A DNA stretch of 64,000 nucleotides from Bacteroides sp. CAG:927 (GTDB lineage Bacteria > Bacteroidota > Bacteroidia > Bacteroidales > Muribaculaceae): assembly GCA_000431155.1 (NCBI GenBank), contig HF985624.1, forward strand, positions 13,047 to 77,046, read 5' to 3'. Positions 17,133-25,128 of this stretch are shown here, piece by piece. Within the stretch, counting starts at the first letter, position 1. Every line of letters begins with the position of its first letter. Below the pieces are notes generated by a model. It worked only from the letters and a program-made list of their open reading frames with translations, was not told where the DNA came from and made no database searches. The position numbers were made by a program, and so were the translations under genes.

Positions 17133-18032
17133 ATGAAAAAAATTTTATGTGTAATGGGTGTAGCCGCACTTATGCTCGGCGCATCCTCGTGCTCCAAGAG
17201 TGGCAGCACAGCTTCTACTCCCGAAGCCGATTCACTCGGTATCACCATGGGTAAGGCTATCGGTATGAGTATCGGTGCAGATTTCAAAACAATGCCTGAA
17301 GCAGACAAGGCTAAATTCAACAAAGATCAGTTCCTTGCCGGTTTGAAGACTGTGCTTTTGGCAGACACCGCCAATATGGCATATCTCCAGGGTGTAAGCG
17401 TGGGTATGAACATGCTCATGCAGCTCATGCAGATGAACACAGACAGTGTGCAGGTGAACCGCGATCTTCTTTACAAGAACTTTGCAGAATATTATAAACT
17501 TGACAGCGTAAGCGCCGACCAGCAGCAGGCAATCCAGATGGAATATCAGACCCTGATGCAGAGCGTACAGGCCAAGGCTATGGCACGTTATCAGGCACGC
17601 CAGCAGGCTGCCCAGCAGGCAAAGCAGGTTCAGGGCGACAGCATTGAAGCAGCCGACAAAGCTTACATGGAGAAAGTGAAAGCTGCTGATCCTGAAATCA
17701 AGACCACAGAAGACGGCCTGAGCTACAAGGTGATTGCCAACGGCACCGGCGCCAAGGCTAAAGACGGCGACACCGTAATGGTGAAATATGTAGGTAAACT
17801 TACCAACGGCACACAGTTTGACGCCAGCGGTGACGAACCCGTGCGCATGAATGTGAACGGTGTTGTTCCCGGTTTCAAAGAAGGCCTCAAGATGATGTCT
17901 CCGGGCTCAAAGATGATTCTTTATATCCCCGGTAACCTTGCTTATGGTCTGAACAGCCCGAGCCCCGCTATTCCTCCTATGAGCACACTGGTGTTTGAGG
18001 TAGAGCTGGTAGATGTAAATCCTTCCAAATAA
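17133..18032 (+). CDS. FKBP-type peptidyl-prolyl isomerase, lipoprotein
   Basis: 299 residues. The N-terminus carries a lipoprotein signal peptide with lipobox LGASSC, so the mature protein is lipid-anchored at Cys21 or so. A FKBP_N-like domain (DSLGITMGKAIGMSIGADF) is followed by a Gln/Ala/Lys-rich helical stalk (YQARQQAAQQAKQVQG) and an FKBP domain with DTVMVKYVGKLTNGTQFDAS, VVPGFKEGLKMMSPGSKM and GNLAYG. It is a Mip/FkpA-like periplasmic isomerase and chaperone held at a membrane. It ends the cluster at a strong terminator. Confidence 0.93.
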   Translation: MKKILCVMGVAALMLGASSCSKSGSTASTPEADSLGITMGKAIGMSIGADFKTMPEADKAKFNKDQFLAGLKTVLLADTANMAYLQGVSVGMNMLMQLMQMNTDSVQVNRDLLYKNFAEYYKLDSVSADQQQAIQMEYQTLMQSVQAKAMARYQARQQAAQQAKQVQGDSIEAADKAYMEKVKAADPEIKTTEDGLSYKVIANGTGAKAKDGDTVMVKYVGKLTNGTQFDASGDEPVRMNVNGVVPGFKEGLKMMSPGSKMILYIPGNLAYGLNSPSPAIPPMSTLVFEVELVDVNPSK

Positions 18033-18053
18033 TCTGTCTGAACAGTATAAATC

Positions 18054-18088
18054 AAGGGGACGCGCCGAAATTGGTGCGTCCCCTTTTT
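18054..18088 (+). terminator. Terminator of the FKBP cluster
   Basis: AAGGGGACGCGCC (18054-18066) pairs with GGTGCGTCCCCTT (18073-18085) with one mismatch and a 6-base loop, followed by a T run. It lies 22 bases after the lipoprotein FKBP stop and before the convergent GT4 gene. Confidence 0.85.
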
Positions 18089-18106
18089 GTTGTGAACTGC
18101 CGGTTG

Positions 18107-19252
18107 TCAGCCAAGTACGGATTGGTAAACATCCATTATGCCATTTGCAAAATTGGAGCGTGAAAAGCGTTGCACCCATTCCTTTCCCGCGCGTACCATG
18201 TCGGCACGCAACTGAGTGTCAAAAAGGAGCCGGGACGCAGCATCGGCAAACTCATTAGGGAAATCGGGCCGGACATATAAAGCCCCCGGGCCTCCGGCTT
18301 CCTCAAGGCATGAGCCGGTTGCCGCTATGACAGGAGTGCCGCTGTTGATGGCCTCAATAACGGGTATGCCGAAACCCTCGTAGCGCGAAGGGTATGCGGC
18401 TATGGTGGCAAGAGAATATACAGCCGGGAGGAAGCAGCTTTCAACAAACGGCAATATCTTTACCCTTTGCTCAAGGTTGAGTCTGCGTATTTCGCGTCGG
18501 ATAAGATCATCGTAGCCCATGCGTCCGCGACCGATTATTACGAGGCTGACATCTTTTGTCAGGTAGCTCATGGCCCGGACGGCGAGCAGCTGGTTTTTGC
18601 GAGGCTCAATCGTGCCTACCATTGCTATGAAGGTGTCGGGAAGGTCAAACTGCTTCTTTACGGCTGCTTGTCGTTCGGGTGAAACAGGCCGGGTAAATAC
18701 CGGATTGCATCCTTGGTAAACAACCGAAATTTTTGACTCGGGAATATGATAGAGGTCAATGAGGTCGCGTTTGGTACATTCGCTTATGGCTATGACATGT
18801 GATGCGTTGAGCGCGGCATGACGGAATTTGTAATCGTAAATTTGGCGGTCAATGGCTTTGTATCCCTCGGGACAACGCCGAAAAATAAGGTCATGTATGG
18901 TGACAACCGACGGGATGCCTGAGCGCGCAATGTCAAGCGGAAGCTCATTGCTGAGTCCATGAAACAGCTGAACTCCGTTACGAGCCAGCTGGCGTGTGAT
19001 GCCGTTGCGCACACGCCAAATCGCGGAAGCATGTTGCCACAGGTTGGTGTCGGGGCCCAAAAGCTGTACGTTGGGCCTGCTTAACAAAGTCCGGACGCGC
19101 TCAGTGTTGTGTGTGTGAGGAGCATAGAGCATGTAGTTGTGCATGGGGTAGAGGTCGGAGAGGACATCCACCACAAGGCGGCTGTAATTGCCGAGTCCGG
19201 TGTTGTTTGCTACTGCGCGTTTGGCGTCGAAACCTATATTGAGATGCTCCAT
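18107..19252 (-). CDS. Glycosyltransferase family 4
   Basis: 381 residues, cytoplasmic GT-B fold. The N-terminus NIGFDAKRAVANNTGLGNYS is a common start of Bacteroidota GT4 enzymes (the G-L-G-N-Y-S donor-side loop). The C-terminal half has IAMVGTIEPRKNQLLAVRAM, the E-x7-E region YPSRYEGFGIPVIEAINSG, and VIAATGSCLEEAGG, all typical of GT4 retaining transferases that use nucleotide sugars. It probably works in surface polysaccharide or LPS synthesis; sugar and acceptor are unknown. The -7 box (19257-19264) ends only 5 bases before this ATG, so the mRNA may be leaderless. Confidence 0.88.
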   Translation of the reverse strand: MEHLNIGFDAKRAVANNTGLGNYSRLVVDVLSDLYPMHNYMLYAPHTHNTERVRTLLSRPNVQLLGPDTNLWQHASAIWRVRNGITRQLARNGVQLFHGLSNELPLDIARSGIPSVVTIHDLIFRRCPEGYKAIDRQIYDYKFRHAALNASHVIAISECTKRDLIDLYHIPESKISVVYQGCNPVFTRPVSPERQAAVKKQFDLPDTFIAMVGTIEPRKNQLLAVRAMSYLTKDVSLVIIGRGRMGYDDLIRREIRRLNLEQRVKILPFVESCFLPAVYSLATIAAYPSRYEGFGIPVIEAINSGTPVIAATGSCLEEAGGPGALYVRPDFPNEFADAASRLLFDTQLRADMVRAGKEWVQRFSRSNFANGIMDVYQSVLG

Positions 19253-19256
19253 GCCA

Positions 19257-19264
19257 CAAAAGTA
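19257..19264 (-). promoter_or_regulatory. -7 box TACTTTTG abutting the GT4 start codon
   Basis: The minus strand reads TACTTTTG, matching TAnnTTTG, with its G only 5 bases from the ATG at 19252. If used, transcription would begin at or next to the start codon. No other ATG with a good N-terminus lies downstream. Confidence 0.5.
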
Positions 19265-19277
19265 AGAATTATTTGTT

Positions 19278-19285
19278 TATATTTG
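19278..19285 (+). promoter_or_regulatory. -7 box TATATTTG ahead of the sirtuin gene
   Basis: TATATTTG matches TAnnTTTG and lies 19 bases before the sirtuin ATG. It is arranged back to back with the GT4 box with 13 bases between them, so the two divergent promoters must overlap. Confidence 0.55.
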
Positions 19286-19304
19286 TAACAAAAAGAGATA
19301 TCGT

Positions 19305-20000
19305 ATGAATAGCAAACCAAAATTAGTGATTTCCACCGGTGCCGGAATGAGTGCCGAAAGCGGATTGAGTACGTTTCGCGACAGTGGCGGCCTGTGGGAC
19401 AATTACAATGTGATGGATGTGGCAAGTGCCGATGGATTTGCCCGAAATCCAGAGCTTGTGCATAAATTTTACAATATCCGCCGCCGTGAGCTTATGAACG
19501 TGGAGCCTAACGAAGGACACCGCGGGCTGGTGGAGCTTGAAAAATGGTATGACACTTATGTGATAACGCAGAATGTGGACAACCTGCATGAGCGCGCCGG
19601 CAGCAGCAATGTTGTGCATCTGCATGGCGAGCTGATGAAGATACGCTCACTTACACATCCGGAAAGAGTGTATGAGCTTGGTCCGGACAATCTTGAAACG
19701 ACTGTGGACACTGTGGACAAATACGGAGACCATGTGCGTCCGCATATAGTGTTTTTTCAGGAGGCGGTGCCAATGTTTGAAAGAGCTGTGGAGCTTGCCG
19801 AGGAGGCTGATGTGTTTGTGGTTATAGGCACTTCGCTCGTGGTGTATCCGGCAGCTGCGCTTTTGCATTATGTGCGTCGCGGCATACCGGTGTATTACAT
19901 AGACCCCAATCCGGCTCCTGTGCCGGACGGCGTAACCGTGCTTAAGATGGGTGCGAGTGAGGGAGTCCGCAAGCTTGTGGAGATACTTCGCCCAAAATAA
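19305..20000 (+). CDS. cobB: Sirtuin-type NAD-dependent protein deacylase without zinc cysteines
   Basis: 231 residues. The Rossmann NAD site is STGAGMSAESGLSTFRDS, followed by ITQNVDNLHERAG and catalytic His107 in HLHG. Y56 and R59 (FYNIRR) form the Y-x-x-R pair that in class III sirtuins (SIRT5, CobB) binds succinyl- or malonyl-lysine, so desuccinylase activity is plausible. The protein contains no cysteine at all, so the usual Cys4 zinc site is absent; the corresponding loop is short and charged. The rest (VVIGTSLVVYPAAAL) is canonical. It would remove acyl groups from lysines in cytoplasmic proteins at the cost of NAD. Confidence 0.9.
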   Translation: MNSKPKLVISTGAGMSAESGLSTFRDSGGLWDNYNVMDVASADGFARNPELVHKFYNIRRRELMNVEPNEGHRGLVELEKWYDTYVITQNVDNLHERAGSSNVVHLHGELMKIRSLTHPERVYELGPDNLETTVDTVDKYGDHVRPHIVFFQEAVPMFERAVELAEEADVFVVIGTSLVVYPAAALLHYVRRGIPVYYIDPNPAPVPDGVTVLKMGASEGVRKLVEILRPK

Positions 20001-20027
20001 AGCAGTTCCGAAACGCATTTACATTTG

Positions 20028-20064
20028 CAAACGCTTCGCTATCCTCGGATAAGCGAGGCGTTTG
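20028..20064 (+). terminator. Hairpin terminator after the sirtuin gene
   Basis: CAAACGCTTCGCT and ATCC on the left pair with GGAT and AAGCGAGGCGTTTG on the right, giving a long stem with one wobble and one bulge and a 2-4 base loop, followed by TTGTTG. It lies about 28 bases past the stop and separates the sirtuin gene from the dcw cluster. Confidence 0.7.
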
Positions 20065-20215
20065 TTGTTGAAATACAGGCGCGTGGATGGGTGTTGATAA
20101 CTTATTTGAATAAGGGGTTAAAATTTTGGTGTTTCTATTTGTAAATTACCGATAAAAATAACTAATTTTACATCCTAAGACACGGTTTGTACAATAGGCT
20201 GAATATCAATAGATT

Positions 20216-21127
20216 ATGGAGTCAGAGGTATATCATATTCCCGCATTGCTATCAGAAACGATAGAGGCACTTCAGGTGCGTCCGGATGGAGTGTATGTTG
20301 ACGCCACGTTTGGCGGTGGCGGTCATTCCATGGCAATAATGGAGCGTCTGAGCCTGAGCGGGCATCTGTATTCGTTTGACCAAGATGATGAGGCCGTGAG
20401 CCGTGCGCCTAAGGACGAGCGGTTTACAATCGTTTACAGCAACTTCAGGTTTCTCCGCAATTTCATGCGCTATTACGGCGTGGAAAGTGTGGACGGCGTG
20501 TTGGGAGACCTTGGGGTGTCGTTTCATCATTTTGATGCTGCGGAACGCGGATTTTCGTTTCGTCAGGACGCACCTCTTGACATGCGCATGAATCGCCACG
20601 GAGCGCGGACGGCAGCCGATCTGCTTGCCACATTGAGTGAAGAAGAGCTGGCAAATGTGCTGTATCTCTACGGCGAACTCAAGCAGTCGCGCCGCATGGC
20701 ATCGGCTATTGTGAAAAGTCGTGAGGCCGGCAAGCCTGTACATACCACCGGCGAGCTGCTTGAGCTGATCAAGCCGATGATCAATCCCCGGCAGGAGAAG
20801 AAGGAGCTTGCCATGGTTTTTCAGGCATTGCGTATTGCCGTCAACGGCGAGCTGACAGCATTGGAAGAGTTTCTCATGCAGGCTTGCGAGCTTCTGAAAC
20901 CGGGAGGAAGACTTGCCATCATCACCTATCATTCGCTTGAAGACAGGCTGGTGAAAAACTTCATGCGCAGCGGCAACATACGCGGCGAAGTGGAAAAAGA
21001 TTTTTTCGGGCGGTCGGCATCTCCGCTCAAAATGCTCGGAAGCAAGCCTATAGTGCCGAGTGCAGAAGAGGTGGAACGAAATCCGAGATCACGCAGCGCA
21101 AAACTCAGAGTGGCAGTGAAGTTATAG
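20216..21127 (+). CDS. rsmH: 16S rRNA (cytosine(1402)-N4)-methyltransferase
   Basis: 303 residues. HIPALLSETIEALQ followed by VDATFGGGGHSMAI is the RsmH N-terminus with the SAM-binding loop; LGVSFHHFDAAERGFSF and DMRMNR form the active-site region, with FQALRIAVNGEL and ITYHSLEDRLVK further on. It makes the N4 methyl group of m4Cm1402 in the 16S rRNA P site. It opens the dcw cluster. In many bacteria mraZ stands directly before it; the 215 bases upstream are too short to hold mraZ, and I saw no clear TAnnTTTG box there. Confidence 0.97.
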   Translation: MESEVYHIPALLSETIEALQVRPDGVYVDATFGGGGHSMAIMERLSLSGHLYSFDQDDEAVSRAPKDERFTIVYSNFRFLRNFMRYYGVESVDGVLGDLGVSFHHFDAAERGFSFRQDAPLDMRMNRHGARTAADLLATLSEEELANVLYLYGELKQSRRMASAIVKSREAGKPVHTTGELLELIKPMINPRQEKKELAMVFQALRIAVNGELTALEEFLMQACELLKPGGRLAIITYHSLEDRLVKNFMRSGNIRGEVEKDFFGRSASPLKMLGSKPIVPSAEEVERNPRSRSAKLRVAVKL

Positions 21128-21164
21128 CAACATAATACAGAATTGCAGAATCATTATCATCGCA

Positions 21165-21536
21165 ATGGCAAAAAACAATCAAAATAAAAGACAGACAAAA
21201 CACAAGGCATCGTTATGGAGCAAACTGTTCCATGGTCGTGTTGTGTCAAGCGATTTTTTTGCCCGCAACTGGCTTGTCATAGCACTGGTGGTAATATTTG
21301 TAATGGCTTATATCTCGTCGAACTATACCAACAAAATCAAGCGTGAGCAGGTGGCGAGTTACAAAGCGCAGAGCGAGGTGATGAAAACAGAGCGTAACCG
21401 TGCACGCAGCAAATACATGGGCAAAGTGCGCGAGTCGGCCATGCAGCATCTTGTTGATTCGTTGCATTTGGGACTTCAGGTGCAGGACGATCCTGCATTT
21501 GAGGTGAAAGGACATACAAAGAGAACATCAGAATGA
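21165..21536 (+). CDS. ftsL: FtsL-like cell division protein
   Basis: A 123-residue bitopic protein: a short basic cytoplasmic N-terminus (QNKRQTKHKASLWSKLF), one membrane span at about 40-56 (LVIALVVIFVMAYISS) and a periplasmic coiled-coil-like segment of about 50 residues with regular charged heptads (KIKREQVASYKAQSEVMKTE). Position between rsmH and ftsI and the topology both say FtsL, which with FtsB and FtsQ activates FtsWI septal synthesis. Sequence similarity to proteobacterial FtsL is slight, as usual for Bacteroidota. It lies 22 bases before ftsI. Confidence 0.82.
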   Translation: MAKNNQNKRQTKHKASLWSKLFHGRVVSSDFFARNWLVIALVVIFVMAYISSNYTNKIKREQVASYKAQSEVMKTERNRARSKYMGKVRESAMQHLVDSLHLGLQVQDDPAFEVKGHTKRTSE

Positions 21537-21558
21537 CAGTATAAACCGGGATATAGTT

Positions 21559-23625
21559 ATGAAAAGAGAAAACAGACATAATATATTGCTGCGTTATGCA
21601 TTCATTCTGATATGCATATTGCTGATGGCGGCCGCCATTGTGTACAAGCTCATTGACAATACGGTGATTTCAGCTCCGGAATGGAACAAAAAAGCGATGA
21701 CCGAATTATCGCGTACAGAAAAAATCATGCCCGAGCGCGGCAACATACTTGCGTCGGACGGCAGTGTACTTGCCACAAGCCTGTGGTTTTACACGGTGAG
21801 GATAGATTATCGATGCGAAAAATTTGCTGAGGACACATTGCGCAAAAATATTGTGCCGCTCGGAGATTCGCTTGCCAAATATTTTCCGGTGCGCAATTCC
21901 AAAGAGTGGCAGAAACATCTTCTGGCACCACTGGACAAACCGGCAGAAAAACGCTCGCGTCACCACAAGCTGATAAGCAATCTGAGCGAAAGTGAGTGTG
22001 ACATGATAGCTCACTTCCCGTTTTTCAAGGTCGGTAAACGCTCGGGAATGGTGCGTGAGAAATATTTGAAACGTATCAATCCTTACGGAGATATGGCACG
22101 CCGCAGTATAGGCGGAGTGGGGGCGACAAAGGAAAACAGTGAAGTTCACGGAATTTCCGGTCTTGAAAAAGCACTTGACTCGCTGCTGTACGGTAAAGCC
22201 GGTGTTGCCAAAAAGGTGCCGCTGACCCGCCAGATTACCAATTGGGCCGACACGCCGGCCGTGAAAGGATTTGATATCCGCACCACAATAGATATAAAAA
22301 TGCAGGATATTGTGGAAAACGAGCTTAACAATATGCTTGAATACTGCAATGCCGACTGGGGCGTGGCAGTGCTCATGGAGGTAAGCACGGGCGACATAAA
22401 AGCAATATCAAACCTTGAGAAAAATCCTAACGGAAGCGGCTATATAGAAGGAATGAACCGTGCCGTGTTGGGTTATGAACCCGGCTCGGTGGTTAAAACC
22501 ATATCAATGCTCTTGGCACTTGAAGACGGTATCGTGACCAATGTAAACGAGGTGATACCCACGGGGCGCTCATGGGCGTATGCCGGAGGCCGTCCCATCA
22601 CAGATGCCCACGGTGTGGGATCGGTGACGGTGGGCGAGGTGATAGAGCGGTCGTCCAATATAGGAATGGCAAAAATCATAACACGCCGCTATGATTCGCA
22701 TCCGGGAGGTTACTATGCAAGACTGAAGGAGATAGGTTTTCTTGAGCCTATGCATACCGGCATAGCCGGTGAAAGAGTGCCTAGAGTGGACAGTGTGCCA
22801 TCCGATCGCGGAGGGCGTATAGCACTGTCGCGCCAAAGCTATGGTTATGCAACCGAGATACCGCCTCTTTACACACTGTCGATATACAACGCCATAGCCA
22901 ACGGCGGAAGATATGTGCGCCCGAGACTCGTGAGCGGATTGATAGGCGAGGGTGTGGACACAGTGTTTCCTGTAACATACATCAGAGACCGGATATGCAG
23001 CGAAACCAATGCTGAAAAGCTCCGCAATATGCTGACAGCTGTGGTATGGGGAGACCATGGTACCGGGCGGCGCCTGCGTGACAAGCGCGTGGCTATAGCC
23101 GGAAAGACGGGGACATGCTACATGATAGACAACGGAGCCTACAACACATCGCGCAAACGCTTGGCATTTTGTGGATTTTTCCCGGCTGAAGCACCAAAAT
23201 ACTCATGTATAGTGCTGACGGCAGCGCCGAAGCAAAATGCCATGGGGGCCGCGAGCACCAGCGGCGAAGTGCTGAAAGGTGTGGCATTGAAAATGTATTC
23301 ACGCGGGATGCTCGGTCCGGGTCCGGACTATCATACCGGCGAACAATCGTCTCCCACGCTGTATGCATCGCTCAGAAGTGACAATGTGAACCGTGTGACA
23401 AAGGATCTCAACATAAAGTCGCGACAAGTGCTCCGCACACCCCAAAAAACGAGAAAGGGAGTGCCCGATGTACACGGGTACGGACTGCGCGATGCCATAC
23501 TGGCACTTGAGCGAGCCGGATACAATGTGAAATACACCGGTGTAGGATATGTTTCAGGACAAAATCCTGTTCCGGGAGCATCCGTAGCCAACGGCTCAGT
23601 GGTGCATTTGAGATTAACAGAATAA
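21559..23625 (+). CDS. ftsI: Septal peptidoglycan transpeptidase (PBP3) with PASTA domain
   Basis: 688 residues. A short cytoplasmic tail and one span (about 12-29) anchor it to the inner membrane. The dimerisation domain follows (MPERGNILASDGSVLATS), then the transpeptidase domain with S310-x-x-K313 (PGSVVKTI), the S-x-N motif at 365-367 (SSN) and K516-T-G (AGKTGTC). The last 65 residues form one PASTA domain (VPDVHGYGLRDAILALERAG). It crosslinks peptidoglycan at the septum with FtsW. PASTA in FtsI is known in Bacteroidota and Gram-positives. It lies in the usual place between ftsL and murE. Confidence 0.95.
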   Translation: MKRENRHNILLRYAFILICILLMAAAIVYKLIDNTVISAPEWNKKAMTELSRTEKIMPERGNILASDGSVLATSLWFYTVRIDYRCEKFAEDTLRKNIVPLGDSLAKYFPVRNSKEWQKHLLAPLDKPAEKRSRHHKLISNLSESECDMIAHFPFFKVGKRSGMVREKYLKRINPYGDMARRSIGGVGATKENSEVHGISGLEKALDSLLYGKAGVAKKVPLTRQITNWADTPAVKGFDIRTTIDIKMQDIVENELNNMLEYCNADWGVAVLMEVSTGDIKAISNLEKNPNGSGYIEGMNRAVLGYEPGSVVKTISMLLALEDGIVTNVNEVIPTGRSWAYAGGRPITDAHGVGSVTVGEVIERSSNIGMAKIITRRYDSHPGGYYARLKEIGFLEPMHTGIAGERVPRVDSVPSDRGGRIALSRQSYGYATEIPPLYTLSIYNAIANGGRYVRPRLVSGLIGEGVDTVFPVTYIRDRICSETNAEKLRNMLTAVVWGDHGTGRRLRDKRVAIAGKTGTCYMIDNGAYNTSRKRLAFCGFFPAEAPKYSCIVLTAAPKQNAMGAASTSGEVLKGVALKMYSRGMLGPGPDYHTGEQSSPTLYASLRSDNVNRVTKDLNIKSRQVLRTPQKTRKGVPDVHGYGLRDAILALERAGYNVKYTGVGYVSGQNPVPGASVANGSVVHLRLTE

Positions 23626-23651
23626 ATCATAACCCCAACCGCATAAAGAAT

Positions 23652-25115
23652 ATGAAATCATTATCTGACCTGCTCTCGGCAATAGAAGTAGAGCAAATAA
23701 TAGGAAGCGACAGTAAGGAGATAACCTCGCTGGAGTGTGATTCCCGCAAAATCAAGTTAGGCTCTTTGTTTGTGGCTGTGCGCGGATACAACGTGGACGG
23801 ACACAAGTTTATTCCGCTTGTGACACTTGCCGGAGCCGCCGCCATAGTGTGTGAGGAGCTTCCGGAACGGTTGGAATCGAATGTGACATATATAAAGGTT
23901 ACCAATAGCGCCGTGGCTTTGGGATTTCTGGCCTCGCAGTGGTGGGGTAATCCGTCGCGCAAGCTGCATTTGGTTGGCGTGACCGGCACCAACGGCAAAA
24001 CCACAACTGCCACGCTGATTTATGAGATGGCCCGTATGATGGGGTATAAGGCCGGATTGCTTTCTACTGTGTGCAACTACATTGATTCAGAGGCTGTGCC
24101 TACAAACCAGACCACTCCGGACCCACTTACCCTCAATGAACTGCTGCACCGGATGGTAGTGGCAGGATGTACGTATGCGGCCATGGAAGTAAGCTCGCAT
24201 GCCGCGCATCAGCATCGCATAGCAGGGCTGAAGTTTGCCGGTGGGGTGTTTACAAATCTTACCCGCGACCATCTTGACTATCACAAAACAGTGGAGGCGT
24301 ATCTGAGTGCAAAGAAGTCGTTTTTTGACAATCTGTCATCCGATGCTTTTGCCTTAACCAATATAGATGACAAGGTGGGTCTGGTGATGCTGCAGAACTG
24401 CGATGCCAAACGCCGCACATACTCCTTGCGGGCTAATGCCGATTTTATGGGGCGTGTGATAGAAAGCCGTCTTGACGGCACGCTGATGTCGTTTAACGGC
24501 CATGAGGTGGAAACATTGTTTACCGGCAGATATAACGCATATAATCTTACCGCTGTTTACGGTACGGCGACAATGCTTGGCTGGGACGCGGAAAAAATAC
24601 TTGTGGACATGAGCCGTCTTGTGCCGGTGGCAGGACGCTTCCAGACCATACACTCGCCGGCGGGCGTGACCGCTGTGGTGGACTATGCGCATACTCCCGA
24701 TGCGGTGGTGAATGTGCTTCAGGCTATAAGAGAAGTTACGGGTCATGACCATAATATCATAACTGTGGTGGGAGCCGGAGGTAACCGCGACAAGGGTAAG
24801 CGTCCAATAATGGCCCGCGAGGCTGCCATGCGTTCAGACCGCGTGGTGCTCACTTCGGATAATCCTCGTGATGAGGAGCCGGAAGAGATACTCCGTGAAA
24901 TGGAGGCTGGTCTTGACACCCCGGAATTACGTGCCAATGTGCTTAGCATAACCGACCGCAAGGAAGCCATACGCACAGCAGTGATGCTTGCCAAGGCTGG
25001 TGATGTGGTGCTAATAGCCGGAAAAGGACATGAGAATTATCAGGAAGTGAAAGGTGTGAAACATCATTTTGACGACTGCGAAGTGGTGAAAGAGATTTTT
25101 GACACTCAGAAATAA
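23652..25115 (+). CDS. murE: UDP-MurNAc-tripeptide synthetase, meso-DAP type
   Basis: 487 residues in three Mur-ligase domains. The ATP loop is GVTGTNGKTTTATLIYE; MEVSSHAAHQHRIAGL and the carbamylated-Lys region follow. The substrate-selecting motif D403-N-P-R406 (TSDNPRDEEP) is the meso-diaminopimelate signature, so the peptidoglycan is A1-gamma, as expected for Bacteroidales. The enzyme adds the third residue to UDP-MurNAc-L-Ala-D-Glu in the cytoplasm. It is 26 bases after ftsI and 13 before mraY. Confidence 0.97.
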   Translation: MKSLSDLLSAIEVEQIIGSDSKEITSLECDSRKIKLGSLFVAVRGYNVDGHKFIPLVTLAGAAAIVCEELPERLESNVTYIKVTNSAVALGFLASQWWGNPSRKLHLVGVTGTNGKTTTATLIYEMARMMGYKAGLLSTVCNYIDSEAVPTNQTTPDPLTLNELLHRMVVAGCTYAAMEVSSHAAHQHRIAGLKFAGGVFTNLTRDHLDYHKTVEAYLSAKKSFFDNLSSDAFALTNIDDKVGLVMLQNCDAKRRTYSLRANADFMGRVIESRLDGTLMSFNGHEVETLFTGRYNAYNLTAVYGTATMLGWDAEKILVDMSRLVPVAGRFQTIHSPAGVTAVVDYAHTPDAVVNVLQAIREVTGHDHNIITVVGAGGNRDKGKRPIMAREAAMRSDRVVLTSDNPRDEEPEEILREMEAGLDTPELRANVLSITDRKEAIRTAVMLAKAGDVVLIAGKGHENYQEVKGVKHHFDDCEVVKEIFDTQK

Positions 25116-25128
25116 TAGATGACCCAAG

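Noticed and set aside
20001..20215. Possible mraZ before rsmH
   Set aside because: The gap is too short and contains a terminator hairpin; no MraZ-like peptide is encoded.
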